Part shown: in pieces, positions 24,961-36,304 of the stretch
Layout of the letters: each line of letters begins with the position of its first letter
How positions within the stretch are numbered: the first letter of the stretch is position 1
Assembly (NCBI RefSeq): GCF_035222275.1
Contig: NC_085884.1
Coordinates: forward strand, 3,162,001 to 3,226,000
From: Podospora bellae-mahoneyi
Lineage: Eukaryota; Ascomycota; Sordariomycetes; Sordariales; Podosporaceae
Direction: 5' to 3'
Length of the DNA stretch: 64,000 nucleotides
Position numbers and translations under genes: made by a program
Notes under the pieces: model-generated
What the model was told of the DNA's origin: nothing
The model's database searches: none
What the model saw: the letters and a program-made list of their open reading frames with translations, nothing else

Positions 24961-25950
24961 AGATTATCGCTTCGGAAAAGCAGCATCCAACATGAAGCTG
25001 GCTAAGTGGCTTTGAAGAATCTGCTGGGAACTGGTGCTGTTATATTACAGACAATGGCGACAACTGAGTCAAAACCATTATCACATCTGTTAAAAGTGCA
25101 GCACAAGTCACTCGTTCAGAATTGCGAAAAGCGGTTTCGAGACCTCTACGAAAGCCCTTTGTTAAACATATGCCCAGTGCATACAGTCATGCTTATGATG
25201 GGAAACCTTTCTGGGCTGAAATATGTGTGCATAATAAGCCCAGATTGGCCTTCGCAATTTCCGTTGAGCTTGCTACAAACCCTCCCTACCCTTGAAAGAA
25301 CCTTTATGGGGGTTAATGGCACCTTACGAACAGCAAAAGAAAAATCGTGGATGCAACGGTGGCTGTCTCAATGATAGGATACGTCTTAGGAACAGGAGAC
25401 CTCCAAGGAGTGGGAGACCACCCAGAAAGTCAAATCAGACCTGCACAAAATCCATATCTTCTGGTGAGTGTATTAGAAGTCTTCATATCTTCGCCAGGCT
25501 GAGCAAAGTACCTAACTTTACCTAGCCATGTGGGTATCTTGATCTCTATTTGTATATTTCCTGAAGCCTACATTGTAACAATGGCTAACAATATCTCTAA
25601 TATACTAGATGTACACGCTCAAAACTGCCAGCGTGATGATTTCTGTCAATGACGACGGAAGTTGGAAAAGTCCGGTCCTCAGCTAAACCTGTTCTGTGGT
25701 TCTTAAACGCATGGAAGAGCTTATTTCCAATATCGATTTCATCATTGCAAATACACTCTCAGTGAAGGGGAAATAGGGTCCACACCCTAATGAATTGGGT
25801 AGATTTGCGATAAAAATAAACATACCTACACAGACATGACATTGGCAACTGGTAGCGTTCCCGCTCGGCTGGCAACGACGATGACACCTTTGTAAGCCAC
25901 CACGCTCGTGCGACTCCTGTCAGCTCTACTTTGAGAAGGTTGAAGGGAAA
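24961..25950. other. Gene-poor stretch between relics
   Basis: Short frames such as 25006-25374 might be decayed tail sequence of the preceding HET relic but cannot be assigned. AT content is higher than in the conserved blocks. Confidence 0.4.
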
Positions 25951-25956
25951 AGCCGG

Positions 25957-27905
25957 ATGCTAAAGTTGGACAATGTCATCAGTGAGGAATTTTTCAGTCA
26001 TGTGGCAGTCGTCTGCTGTCAAGGTCCACATGCCACAGCAGGGTGCAACAAAGTCGCGACACACATCATAAGCATGCTAGAGGATGGGGTGTCTCAGAAG
26101 CATCGCTCAGGTCCCTATTTCCTCCACGGTTCAGGGCACATTTCCAAGGTCTACCGACTGTACCAGGATACTCATCAGGGCGTTTATGTTTGGTGTCACA
26201 CGAGACACAAAGTCGAGGTCACCGAGGAAAGAACCGCTGTTATCGACTCTCTCCACGTAGTGTTCCCGATCTTTTACTGACGAGGTACCATGGAAGCCTT
26301 ATCCCATTTCCCTCCCGACTCTACTTCGACTCCCGTACTGAGCAGTTTCCCCGACGAGGAACGCGAGTAACTGTCAAGGATGTCTATCACCTCGCCGGTA
26401 CCCCCACGAGTGCCTCCTGCCGCGACTATCGAGCCTTCATGGGCATCAAGGATGAATCATCAGAAATGGTTCTTCGGTTGATCAACGCAGGAGCGGTCAT
26501 TGTCGGCAAGACCAAGACAGCGCAGTTTGCATCTGGGGAGCGTGCTGGAGATTGGGTCGACTATCCTTGCCCTTTCAACCCTCGCGGCGATGGGTACCTG
26601 GATCCAGACGGGAGCAGCACGGGGAGCGCAGCGGCTGTAGCGGGATATTCGTGGCTGGACTACTCTATTGGTACAGACAGCAAGGATGTTCATTACCACG
26701 TTGCTCCTGGTGTTATCATCTTTAACTTCAGTAGCACTTGGAAGCATGGTGTGCCCGGCAGCAAGCCGGGGAATCTTTGGCATCAGACCAACACACGGAA
26801 TATCAGATCTAAGTGGCATTGTTCCCGTTACAGGGTATGTCTGTTATTGACCGTATGAGTGGCTTGATGGTAGATGCTGATGTTACCAGGCACCTGGATA
26901 CAGCAGGCTTCTTTTCCAGGTCCATCACCGAGTTCAGGATCTTCTCGAAAGCTTGATATACCAACCAGTTGGATATACAAGTCAGTGATGGCAGCACCGA
27001 AAATTACATCTTGGTGTCAAGTTTAGGTTCGCTAATTTTTCGGTGGTGATAGCCTGCTCTATCCTCTTGAGCATTTCGACGAATTCCCCGACGACTCGAA
27101 GCTCAAGCTGGAGGCATTTGTTCAAGATATCGATAAGGTTACGGGACAGGCCAGAATTGCTTCTGATGTGTCTGGGCGCTGGACTGAGAAGGAGGGGGTG
27201 CCCAATAATACGTCACTCCGCGATTTTGTTGCCACGGTATGCTTCTCCCTTGAACAACTTCGTCATTTTTACGAAACAACCAGGAACTAGAGTTATTTTG
27301 CTAGGCTTCTGGAGGTCATCCACTGACATGATAAAACAGATATTGGCCCACATCCATCTTTTTGACTCTTACCACAACGATCTGCCCTTCCGAGAAGCAT
27401 TCAAAAAAGAGCAAGAAATTTACCACAAGTCCTCCACCAACATATCTTTGACAACAACACCATCCTCGTTCTCCCCGCCGGAGATCCCAAGCCCCTCTAC
27501 AGAGATGCATACTCTGGACCCCCCCCAAAAAAGCGGCTATTTTCTTGCAGAGACCTGTACTCCTTCTTAGGAGGACTCCCGCAGGTGGTTGTGCCGAGTA
27601 AGTTATATGTCCATTCACCATTTACCTAAGTTCTGAATTTGACCTGATTTGTAGTTGGCAGTGTATCACGCATCTCTCCTGTCACAAATGCGCGTGTAGT
27701 CCCTTCGTCTATTTCCATTGTTGGCCCGGATGGTAGGCTAAATCATGGCCCCTTTTGCTGACAGAAAGATCTGATAACCGAGCTAGGATCTGATGCTGTT
27801 ATTACAGAGTTTGTGGAAAAGTTCTTGGTAAACAGTCACCGGCTCTTGGAGGTATCGGCTGGGCCAGTATCATTTCCAGGTCTCAAGAATGGAGGGGATG
27901 ATTGA
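25957..27905 (+). pseudogene. Amidase relic with Arp1-like N-terminal domain
   Basis: The first 100 codons (GPYFLHGSGHISKVYRLYQD) resemble the scytalone-dehydratase-like Arp1 region that precedes many fungal amidases. The amidase-signature part then shows GTRVTVKDVYHLAG, AGAVIVGKTKTAQFASGE (catalytic Lys) and GSSTGSAAAVAGYSWLDYSI (cis-Ser region). A GT-AG intron at about 26671-26731 would join to GSMVCPAASRGIFGIRP, which aligns with the GGSIRGPA..GIFG nucleophile block. Later pieces include LDTAGFFSRS and SFLGGLPQVVVP. The canonical nucleophile motif is altered, a stop follows near 26.96 kb, and downstream pieces lie in other frames. It is most likely a pseudogene. Confidence 0.8.
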
Positions 27906-27985
27906 AGTGGATAGTGAATTATGTCTTTTTATTCCCTACACCATCAGTTAGCTCATCCCAATACATATAGAGATAGTTCATAGGC

Positions 27986-28022
27986 CTTGACTATCTAAGT
28001 TAGGCTTTAGAAGATAGTCAAG
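27986..28022. repeat. Inverted repeat / hairpin
   Basis: CTTGACTATCT at 27986-27996 is matched by its perfect reverse complement AGATAGTCAAG at 28012-28022, with a 15-nt loop. Neighbouring sequence (AGAGATAGTTCATAGGCCTT) resembles the internal units of the inverted-repeat elements at 43.5 and 46.6 kb, so this could be a decayed relative. Confidence 0.6.
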
Positions 28023-28297
28023 ATACGTTTCGAATGCATTCTGAGGCCTTGACATTCATTCGAAGTCACTTTCATTTCTTTATAGAACGTGTGTGCTTGG
28101 TGCCTGCAGCTTCTAATAATGCTTCTGCTATTTATGAGCTCTTAGCAGCAGTGTTTACTAAGCACGTTACAATGCCTGTGATTTAAAGGTGCCGAAAGCA
28201 TGGGAAAATAGTTGTACGGAAGAACGAGAATGACAGGGTGAACAACTGAATAGGTGTGGTGTGTTAGGTATATCGCGAAACTGTGGTCTTACGGATT

Positions 28298-30040
28298 CTA
28301 CCGTAACCGTATCTCTTCCCATACCATCTCCCCAGGTGTCTGAGTCTCTGTTAGGGGGCCTTTACCAAAATACGCCACACCAACAACGCTGTATGACATT
28401 GTCTTGTTGTCGTTCCCAGATCTCAGAATCAAGTAACTACCACCCATGGTGAAGCCTCGTACTTGCACCAAGTAATCACCATGATCCAGTGCTAGCATAC
28501 GGCTGTTGCTCCCAGTGTATCCCGTATCCGTAACAAAAAAGCGAATCCCTTGGCTGTCATATATTCCGGATGATCCAGACTCTCAAAACCACCCCAAGAT
28601 TCGAACTAAACTAGCAAGCACGCAGACGGGACTTCTGTTTTGCGAGAAGTAAATGGCAAGGGCAGTAACTGCTGCTAACAGGGGTAATTTTAGGAACCAT
28701 AGAAACTTCCAAAGATGAATAGTAAATGCTACTAGAAATCCGGAGTTGGCGATGATACCGAACGGCCAGGCGAAGAGGTACAGGCTGGTGTCTCCGAGAA
28801 ACATGCTTAATTCCTGTGTGACCTTTGAAAATAAGCGGCCTATGAGCGGGGAGATAAGTAGCGTATTAATGTCTTTATAGCTGGTTCCTAACGAGGTCTC
28901 GAGAATCGAGACGCGAAACTCCTAGTAAGCCACCGGTGATAAAGAGGATATTGCCAGCAAACTGGCGCTATAAGTTTTCGTTTATGTACGACCTGCCCTT
29001 CAATAAGACCCCGAAGGCCTGGGAGATTATGTTTGTTTCTAACATCGGCTGGATCTTAAAGCCAGAAATAAGTCTCATGCGCGCACCATTATAAGGGCAG
29101 GAAGCTACTGTGGTAATCCAGGAATGGAGAAACTAAAAGGCCCTTGGAGTGAGGAAGGTGTGTGATGTATAGGCTGAGGTTGAATTAAGATAGACCTGTC
29201 AGGAGCGACTGGTAAGCTCTTTTTTCGCCCATGGTCCGTCCGGTGCGAGGATGCCTAGGTTCAGAAAGTTTAATACCCCTTTTTAAGGCAATGGCATCTG
29301 CTAGATAAAACTGTAAAGACATAGCTTGATTAACGCTGGTAGAGGTAGGGAGTACCTTGAGCTTCTTCAGGACATCCCAACCCATACGGAGGCTGTAAAG
29401 GCTGAGGCATGTATCACAGCAGATTACCCTGACGAGATCCGGGTCTGGGAGCGTAACTTCTTAAACGCAGGCCCTAGTGCACCAAGACCTGGAAAAGAAA
29501 TCCACCACACTCCTCGTTAGTCGTGGCTATTTTCGGGCCAAGTCTAGTGCGACATCTTCTGGACTCTATTCATCCTTCCAATAGCCACCAAACCCAGCGA
29601 CCTTCTTAAAGTACTTACAAAGTAGAGCATTAGACTCGTCCTGTTCACCAAGCCAAACTCGGACGCGAGTCACCTTGTAGATGTCGCCCATGATGGTAAT
29701 CTGATGGCCCTTCCCTCCTTTGCCGTTGCTGCCAGGTTGGTGCAGATTTCATCGACCCACATCCGCTTGTTTGTGCTTTTGTCCTTGCAGACATTTCTGA
29801 GCGCAGCGACACAGTTCTTTGTCACATAAATGAGACCTCCATCGCAGATGGTCGGGTCGGTTCCATGTTCAGAGTCCCACGCGTAGGATAGTGCGGTGAA
29901 ATAGGGAGCTGAGGCAAGAGGTACTTCTTCCATGGGGCACGCCATGAGCTCGTAATCTTAGCTCCCATCCGGTGCTTGAATCGTGATAAGGCGGATTGCT
30001 GAGTAGGTACCAGAGAGCGCATAGTAACTATACTTGGGCG
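28298..30040 (-). pseudogene. HET-domain gene relic with membrane segment
   Basis: Read on the minus strand from about 30.0 kb: AIRLITIQAPDGS, then PYFTALSYAWDSEHGTD, VTKNCVAALRNV, MWVDEICTNLA, and GDIYKVTRVRVWLGEQDES. These are successive HET-domain motifs. After decayed sequence, a hydrophobic helix pair (YLFAWPFGIIANSGFLVAF; LLAAVTALAIYF) lies at 28.6-28.8 kb. The typical HET-protein tail follows near 28.3-28.6 kb: GIRFFVTDTGYTG, GDYLVQVRGFTMGG, SVVGVAYFGKGP and WEEIRL. Several stops and frame changes separate the parts. It is a third dead HET gene, of a class different from the other two. Confidence 0.75.
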
Positions 30041-30830
30041 GTGGTGCGGCATGACTAGCTGGCTCGATTTCGAGTTGGAATGAGGAATCCCCCCATGTAT
30101 CCACTAGTCCGGACACATCGGACCTGCCATATCAAGCCTAATGGTATGCCAATCACGACGGCTCATGTAACCGTCACGATGATCATCTCGGTGAATATAA
30201 TGAGATCGAGCTTAAAAGGCATCCTGAGTTATTGGGAACTCGACTTTTTGACACTTCTGTGCGTTGAGGTCAGAGTTTCATGAGGTAAAGGGAAGGAATC
30301 AGCTGAACGCGTCAGATGCATTTCTATTCGCCAGAAGGCTGCAGTTGCCAGGCATCCATAGCCAACCTTATACAACCTTAAACGAGCTAGGTCATAATGT
30401 ATACTCAGTAAATACTACTACTTGACCTGGGTACTCCTGCCATCGTGACCAATCAAACCTCGTAATTCCGTCTTTCAGCATCTTAGATATTCCCGGAAAA
30501 AGACCAAAAGAGGTGTACAAACAGCTTTAAATACTACACCTTATCAGACCGGAACATTGTATCACTCCAGAAAGGTCCAAATGGGACGCTCATCGAGTAA
30601 GGTATCAAGGTGAGGTATTTTTCGCAGACAATAGGCTTTATATCACGTTCAAGAACAAAAACAAACACCATCTGTGAGCTTTCCACCACAATATCAAAGA
30701 CCCGAGCCAGATACCTGGTCTGGATTTATCTACCGTAATGAACCTGCGTCATACTCCTTGTCTACATTCCCTAGACACGGCCCTTGCCACTCCTTCTCAA
30801 GCCTCCGCATCCATCCTTCCCTTCCATCAG
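30041..30830. other. Intergenic, no gene seen
   Basis: AT-rich sequence downstream of the MBL-fold gene on the minus strand. No coding frame has support. Confidence 0.45.
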
Positions 30831-31610
30831 TTAAAGCTCCAATGGCACCCCAGGCTTAGGCCACCGCACCGAATCCAACACCCCTTCCTCCCGAAGCTCT
30901 TTCGCCAACTCGGGCTCATTCTGCGTGAAATGATCCCACGACTCGTGATGCATAGGAACCAGCACATCAGCCTTGATATCCCGAAGTAGCTGTGCTCCTT
31001 GCTGCCCACACATGGTAATCTGCAACCCATCAAACGTCGCCTTCCCTAGATTCATCAAAGCAATAACAATGTGATACTTCTCCGCCATGCGCGCCAGCTC
31101 GGGGATATAGACGGTATCCCCAGTAAAGTAAATGGCATTCGGCTTCCCATCGGCCGCAACGCCAAAGTCTTCTGTGTGGACGATAAAACCGACGCATTCA
31201 TGCCCCGGCCAGTGTTTGCAAGGCGTAGCTGTGATGGTGAATATCTTTCCAGCAACGCGAACTTTGCGCTCCTCCCAGTCCTTAAAGCCGATTACGCTGG
31301 GTCGAGGGGCAAGGTTGTTTGCGCCGTCGACGGTGGTAAACACCCGCCTGCCGTCGAGAAGCTGACGGCCGGGAGGGTCGAGGTTGTCGGCGTGGTTCTC
31401 GTGGCTGAGAAGGACCGCGTCGATGTGGGGGAGCTGGTCGAGTTTGAGGGCTGGGTCGTCGTGGACTTTGCAGATGCGGCCCGCGAACTCGAATCCGGTG
31501 CCGGCGGGGGAGAAGAAGGGGTCAGTGAGGAAGGTGATGCCGTCAATGTCGAGGATGGCGGTGGCGGTGCCGATGTGGGTGATGGTGACTTTGTTCTTGA
31601 AGGTTGACAT
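30831..31610 (-). CDS. Metallo-beta-lactamase-fold hydrolase (UlaG/YtnP-like)
   Basis: An intact single exon of 259 residues. Strand-loop features of the MBL fold run in order: THIGTATAILDIDG, LTDPFFSP, LLSHENHADNLD (residues 68-78; His70, His73 and Asp75 are likely metal ligands), PGHECVGFIV, IYFTGDTVYIPEL, and MHHESWDHF near the C-terminus. The motif is HENHADN rather than HxHxDH; Asn in the last position is seen in a branch of these proteins, so activity is not excluded. There is no signal peptide, so it is probably cytosolic. The substrate is unknown; relatives hydrolyse lactones or phosphodiesters. It sits alone among relics, yet is fully open, implying selection. Confidence 0.9.
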   Translation of the reverse strand: MSTFKNKVTITHIGTATAILDIDGITFLTDPFFSPAGTGFEFAGRICKVHDDPALKLDQLPHIDAVLLSHENHADNLDPPGRQLLDGRRVFTTVDGANNLAPRPSVIGFKDWEERKVRVAGKIFTITATPCKHWPGHECVGFIVHTEDFGVAADGKPNAIYFTGDTVYIPELARMAEKYHIVIALMNLGKATFDGLQITMCGQQGAQLLRDIKADVLVPMHHESWDHFTQNEPELAKELREEGVLDSVRWPKPGVPLEL

Positions 31611-34600
31611 GGCTTGTGAATGCTTTTGAGACTGGAAAACAAGGTGTTGAAGTGCTTTGTTGGGCGGCTGAGGTTTCTCTGATGAATTTTGAACTTTGGA
31701 TGATAAGTTAGTTTTCGACTTGAAGCCGTTAGAGTTCTTATACAGTTCCCTTCTCCCCGTTCGTACCTCTTGAATTGGCTGATAAACTGCAAATTTTCAT
31801 TCCCCTTCCATACAAAGGCGATTAGTAATTATAATCGCCAATTTAACTCATCAGCTTCAGCAAAATCGATTCTCGATTTCAAAGCGTTGCAGAAGACTGC
31901 TAGTCATGCGTCGGAACAATGACATCTGATCCTGGCTTCTCGGTCTTTCTTCCGTGATACCCACCTCTTTGCCCAGTCCAAATGGCAACAGGGCTTCTGC
32001 TGTCAGATTACAAGGATGGTCAGTGAACAGTGATACACCTCACCTAGACCAATGTGAAGACACCTACTCTTCCTACGAGTCTCTCCCACATGTCACAGGC
32101 TCAACACAGAGTCTTCTCATCCTCGTCTTCTCCTCTAACGAGTGATGCTTTCGAGGCCACTGAGGTAAAAACTGAAGTTTGCACAAACAAATCACAGGTC
32201 TCCCAAAATGCCAGAGATAAGCCCCAGGATCTATGCCAGTCTGGACCTCAACATGTCGTCACAAACTTTTCGAAAAGTCCACTCCGTCTAGGTGCGGCGT
32301 TGAGAGCTTGTTTGTAAGCTGGTCTTGGCGGAATATGCATCCTGAATAGGCTTAGTGCTCGACGGTGACCCTTGACAGGATCATGCTTTGTCAAGAACAG
32401 GCACACAACTGTCCTTCAGCCAGGACGCCGTTGAAAGAAATTTGAAAGATGGGAAGAAATGATGATGCAGTCTCAAAGACATGGCGTTTGTCTGGGAATG
32501 AGCTTTCTTGTGTTCTGGTGTAAAGGGAGGTGCTTGCATATCTGGATGCCTCCCGGAGTAGACGTATTGACTTCTTTATCATCTTGGCTCAGTTCATCAG
32601 CTAGGTAGGCTAGGCCAATGGCAATAATGGGTCAAGACTGGAGACCTTCCCAGGTTTTCCCCTCTCAAGGATCTGCGGAGGCCCTGCAGGGTTCCAACCC
32701 GGCCGGGCTGATGAATGCTTTCCCTCCGACGTGGCGCAAGACTAAGGAGGCGTTTTAAGTCCTAGTGGCATTTATAAACTTCAACTCCTTTGTTACATCG
32801 TTCAGAATGTAGCAAAAGTTCAGGGCCAGTCTCCGAAGCACAAAGATCAGCACGAATTCAGTTACCTGTTGTGAGCAACCTGACTGTGCTGCCGGCACAA
32901 TGGCAGCCACCAGTGATACACCGCCAGATGGAGGCTTGAAGGCCTGGCTATCTGGTAAGCTCTCCGAGAAATATCATTGGCCTCGATGCTGATCCCGTCA
33001 ATTTAGTACTGGCCGGCTTCTTCGTCATCCTAGAGTGAAACGAATGGTGTTGCGTTTTGGTGATTCCAGTTCGAGTGGTTGCTAAGTGATTCTGCTGAAA
33101 GCCCGCCATATTCTCCAAGGGTCAGGACCGACATTCCCGCGCGGATTCCGATTCCGTCAATGTACGGGGTTTGGGAGAGGCTGTTGTAGACATGGTAGAG
33201 CTTGATATCGTCAAGGTCTGAATGATTTTTGCCTCCATAAAAATAGGGATCAACAGACCAGACAACATGACCACCAGAAGAGATGGCGAGACCGCTCATC
33301 AACGATGGCAGGTCGTCGGCGCCCATGATTGATGAATGGAGATGGTTATTCAGAGAGCGGCTGAAGGAGAAGCTAGAGGTCTGACATAGGATGGCCCAGC
33401 TAGTCAAGTGAGGGGATGTTCCATAGGTGTCCGTATACCACTATACTCCACCATGCCAAAGGCCAGTCCGTCGGTCGTATGCCACCCTAAGACACTGTAT
33501 CGTGATGGTATTGTCTCTTGGTTGGTATTTGGGATAGATTGCAAAAAAAAAGTTGAGTGTTATAATCCCTGGCGGTTCACATCTCCGGTCTATATTTTAC
33601 TCTGTAAAGAGAGATACAGCTTGTGGAGCCGGAATATGGAAACTGGAGTGGATGATTATTGCTGGGCTTTGCTTGACTCGGGAACTTAACTAGAATAATA
33701 TCATATATTAGGCTTTTCCTCCTTACTTATTAACTTCTTTTCGCCTAGTGAACTAAGCCGTAATAACCCGAGATAATATCAAGGATCTGATTAGGCACTC
33801 GATAAGGTAGTTTGCAAGTTTGGATGGGAAGGTTAGTTCGAGGGGACGGATGAGGTGTGGGGAGCCTAATACGCCTTCTCATGTGTTGATTCTTTGGGGG
33901 TTGTTTTAGGGGGTTTTTGGTTGATGGAAAATTGTGGGGATGGTGATAATTGTCGGGGTGATGGACTTGGTTGAGAGGACTTGAGGATTTTGCAAGGCGA
34001 GGGGGGTTTGACTGTCTGCATTAACGCGGTGGTGATCGGAAAGGGCCTTTTCTTTGGGAACAATGTGCTTTTAGATTGTTTAGTTGTCTATTTGGAATTC
34101 TGCGTACGGCCAGAATGAAACATTGGTGTTGAGATGAATAGAAGCTTGTACATAGAATTGAAGTCCCTGAATCAATGTATCAACTAGGCAGGTATCCAAG
34201 TACGTAAGTTAGATGACGGAAACTGTAGTATCAGGTTGTCGACTCATTAAATTCTGAATATTTCTAAATATCTTCACAATTCATTGACTGCTTTGAGCCT
34301 CGTTCATTTGATGTTACTCCCTCGTAAGACCACCAACAGACACTTGAAATGGACCTTATATCTGCTGACAGGTCGGTATGCATTTTATAGGAGAAGATTA
34401 TTAGGCTAGCTACCGGGGATAAAAAAGCAATTGATCATCACCGTCCCATTAACGTGTAGTATTACCATGTTGGCATCAGATTAATGGATCTATTCCGAGT
34501 CACCATGGGAAAATACAGCCACGGTTTCTTGTTTCCTCCCCCAGTTATCACCGATGCAGTGCATCTTGCCTCATATTTTCTTTTGTTCCACGGTAACAAA

Positions 34601-36092
34601 ACCAGCTGCAGCCCTGTTGCCAGTATGTAAGCTGACCAAGTAATCCATCAACAGCGGCTTTCTTGTCAATCTCAATGGTGAAAGAAATAAACCTAATTAT
34701 AAAGTACCAACAATGACATCAAATTGCCAGGCGGGCGATGACTCTTTCCCTGAAGATGATAGAAAGTACCTATGGATCACACGACGGCAGTAGTTGCCTG
34801 GATAGTCGTTCCTTCCACCTGCAGAAATTTCTTCGAGCACGAGCTGATTTAATGTTGTTCCTGATCCGACAGCGGCCTCAACTTTTCACCACCATCCTAG
34901 TTTCCACCAATCAGTCGTCTTTCCACGCTTGATATCGAGGCTATCTCCAACTCCCCCGGCCAGCAATACCTTTGTCGACATTCGTTTACTCTGTTGGTCC
35001 TGGCCGCATTGCCACCACATCGGTCCGATGCGGTTTTTTTGCTCCTGCCTTCTTCCGACAGTGGCGACGTGTTATTCTCTATCTCTTGCGTTCAAGCTGG
35101 CAAGACAATAGTCTCAATGCTAGGCAATCATCCGGAATTTGGAAGTCATTTTTGTTCCCGGTTGTCAGTTGCTTTGCCTGCCGCCGGCAGCCTCGGAAGG
35201 AGATATCGCTTGTCGGATGGGTAAAGCAGAGCACCATAGCTGGGCAACCAAAACGTCTTATCTCGGCCTCGAAAGGGTTTGTCCCGCTAACACCGGACTA
35301 GAATCGATGCTTGGCATCCCGGCGGATTGCCACACTCCCGGCAGTCTCAATGGCAGGCTTGGCCGCTCCGCACAAAACTTCCGAATCCGTGACGGCCTGC
35401 TTGGCGTACCGATAACCTGGCAGGAAAATCAATTGGTCATAGCTTTTGCTGGGGCTCCGACCTCTCTTACCGCTCAAAACCTCCAATCGCTCCAATGGGA
35501 GCCTTATCAATCGTCCCCCAGGTGCGGGATGCGCGAACCCCAAAACTGACAGCGCGCATCTTCCATCCCTGGCCCAACTCCGCATTCCAGGTCCCAAGGG
35601 CAACTTTGATCTGGTTCGCTGAAGATTTCAGGACGTTCCGATATCTTGAACACCTCCGCAGCCAAGCGGGCCGGACGACGACAAGCCTCTCACTACCGTC
35701 CACATGGTACAGCTCGTCGCGTCAGTCAAAGCTCCTCCGGAACGAGATACCGAAGATGGTCGTTACTGTCTCAACTGCGAGTTCTGCCCTGTGTTGGTTC
35801 TGCTGGGCTGCATACCGCGGATACCAGGAGCTGGAACACATCATCACCTATGCCCAACATGACTGAACAAGGGAGATTGATTGGTAAAAGGGCGATATGC
35901 TGCCAGAAGAAGCTGTCACCTTGAATTCAATATTCCTACCTGCGTTTCTCCGCATGGCGGGGTAGCATTGCAGCTCCCCGCTGGCATGCAGCCATTGTCG
36001 TCGACATGCACATATCAAGCACACCATGTGCCAAGCCCTGTAGTCTCAACACGGAGAACTTCAACTTCGGTCTTATCTCAGACTACCAATGT
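31611..36092. other. 4.5-kb gene-poor stretch
   Basis: The sequence alternates between AT-rich and mixed composition. No frame has recognisable domains. A 125-codon frame on the minus strand at 33030-33407 is listed separately as a weak candidate. Frames at 34.9-35.9 kb overlap each other in several phases and look random. Confidence 0.45.
33030..33407 (-). CDS. Possible small protein, unrecognised
   Basis: A 125-codon frame. From its second Met (MGADDLPSLMSGLA) the composition is protein-like, with Gly/Tyr-rich stretches (VDPYFYGGKNHSD; LTLGEYGGLSAE). There is no signal peptide, membrane helix or known domain. No splice signals or neighbours support it. It could equally be a fragment of a decayed gene. 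Confidence 0.2.
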   Translation of the reverse strand: MTSWAILCQTSSFSFSRSLNNHLHSSIMGADDLPSLMSGLAISSGGHVVWSVDPYFYGGKNHSDLDDIKLYHVYNSLSQTPYIDGIGIRAGMSVLTLGEYGGLSAESLSNHSNWNHQNATPFVSL

Positions 36093-36116
36093 GTGATCCC
36101 GAGATCTCGGGATCAC
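36093..36116. promoter_or_regulatory. Perfect 24-bp palindrome upstream of the copper amine oxidase
   Basis: Half-site GTGATCCCGAGA is followed immediately by its exact reverse complement. It is centred about 200 bp before the amine-oxidase ATG. The core is CCG-N6-CGG, everted triplets of the type that dimeric Zn2Cys6 fungal regulators can bind. The regulator is unknown. Confidence 0.65.
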
Positions 36117-36304
36117 GGAACAGCGAGTTGTTTATCTGGAATGATAGCAAACATGCAGTCTCACCTGCAGTTCGCGCAGGTATAAGACATGAGTGTCTCG
36201 CCCTCGACAAGACACCACCTTTTCTCATCACCTCACTCACCCCTTCATCCCATCTGCATCTTCCTTTGAGTTCGAGTCTTCTCACGAACCCAAATACCTT
36301 CGAG

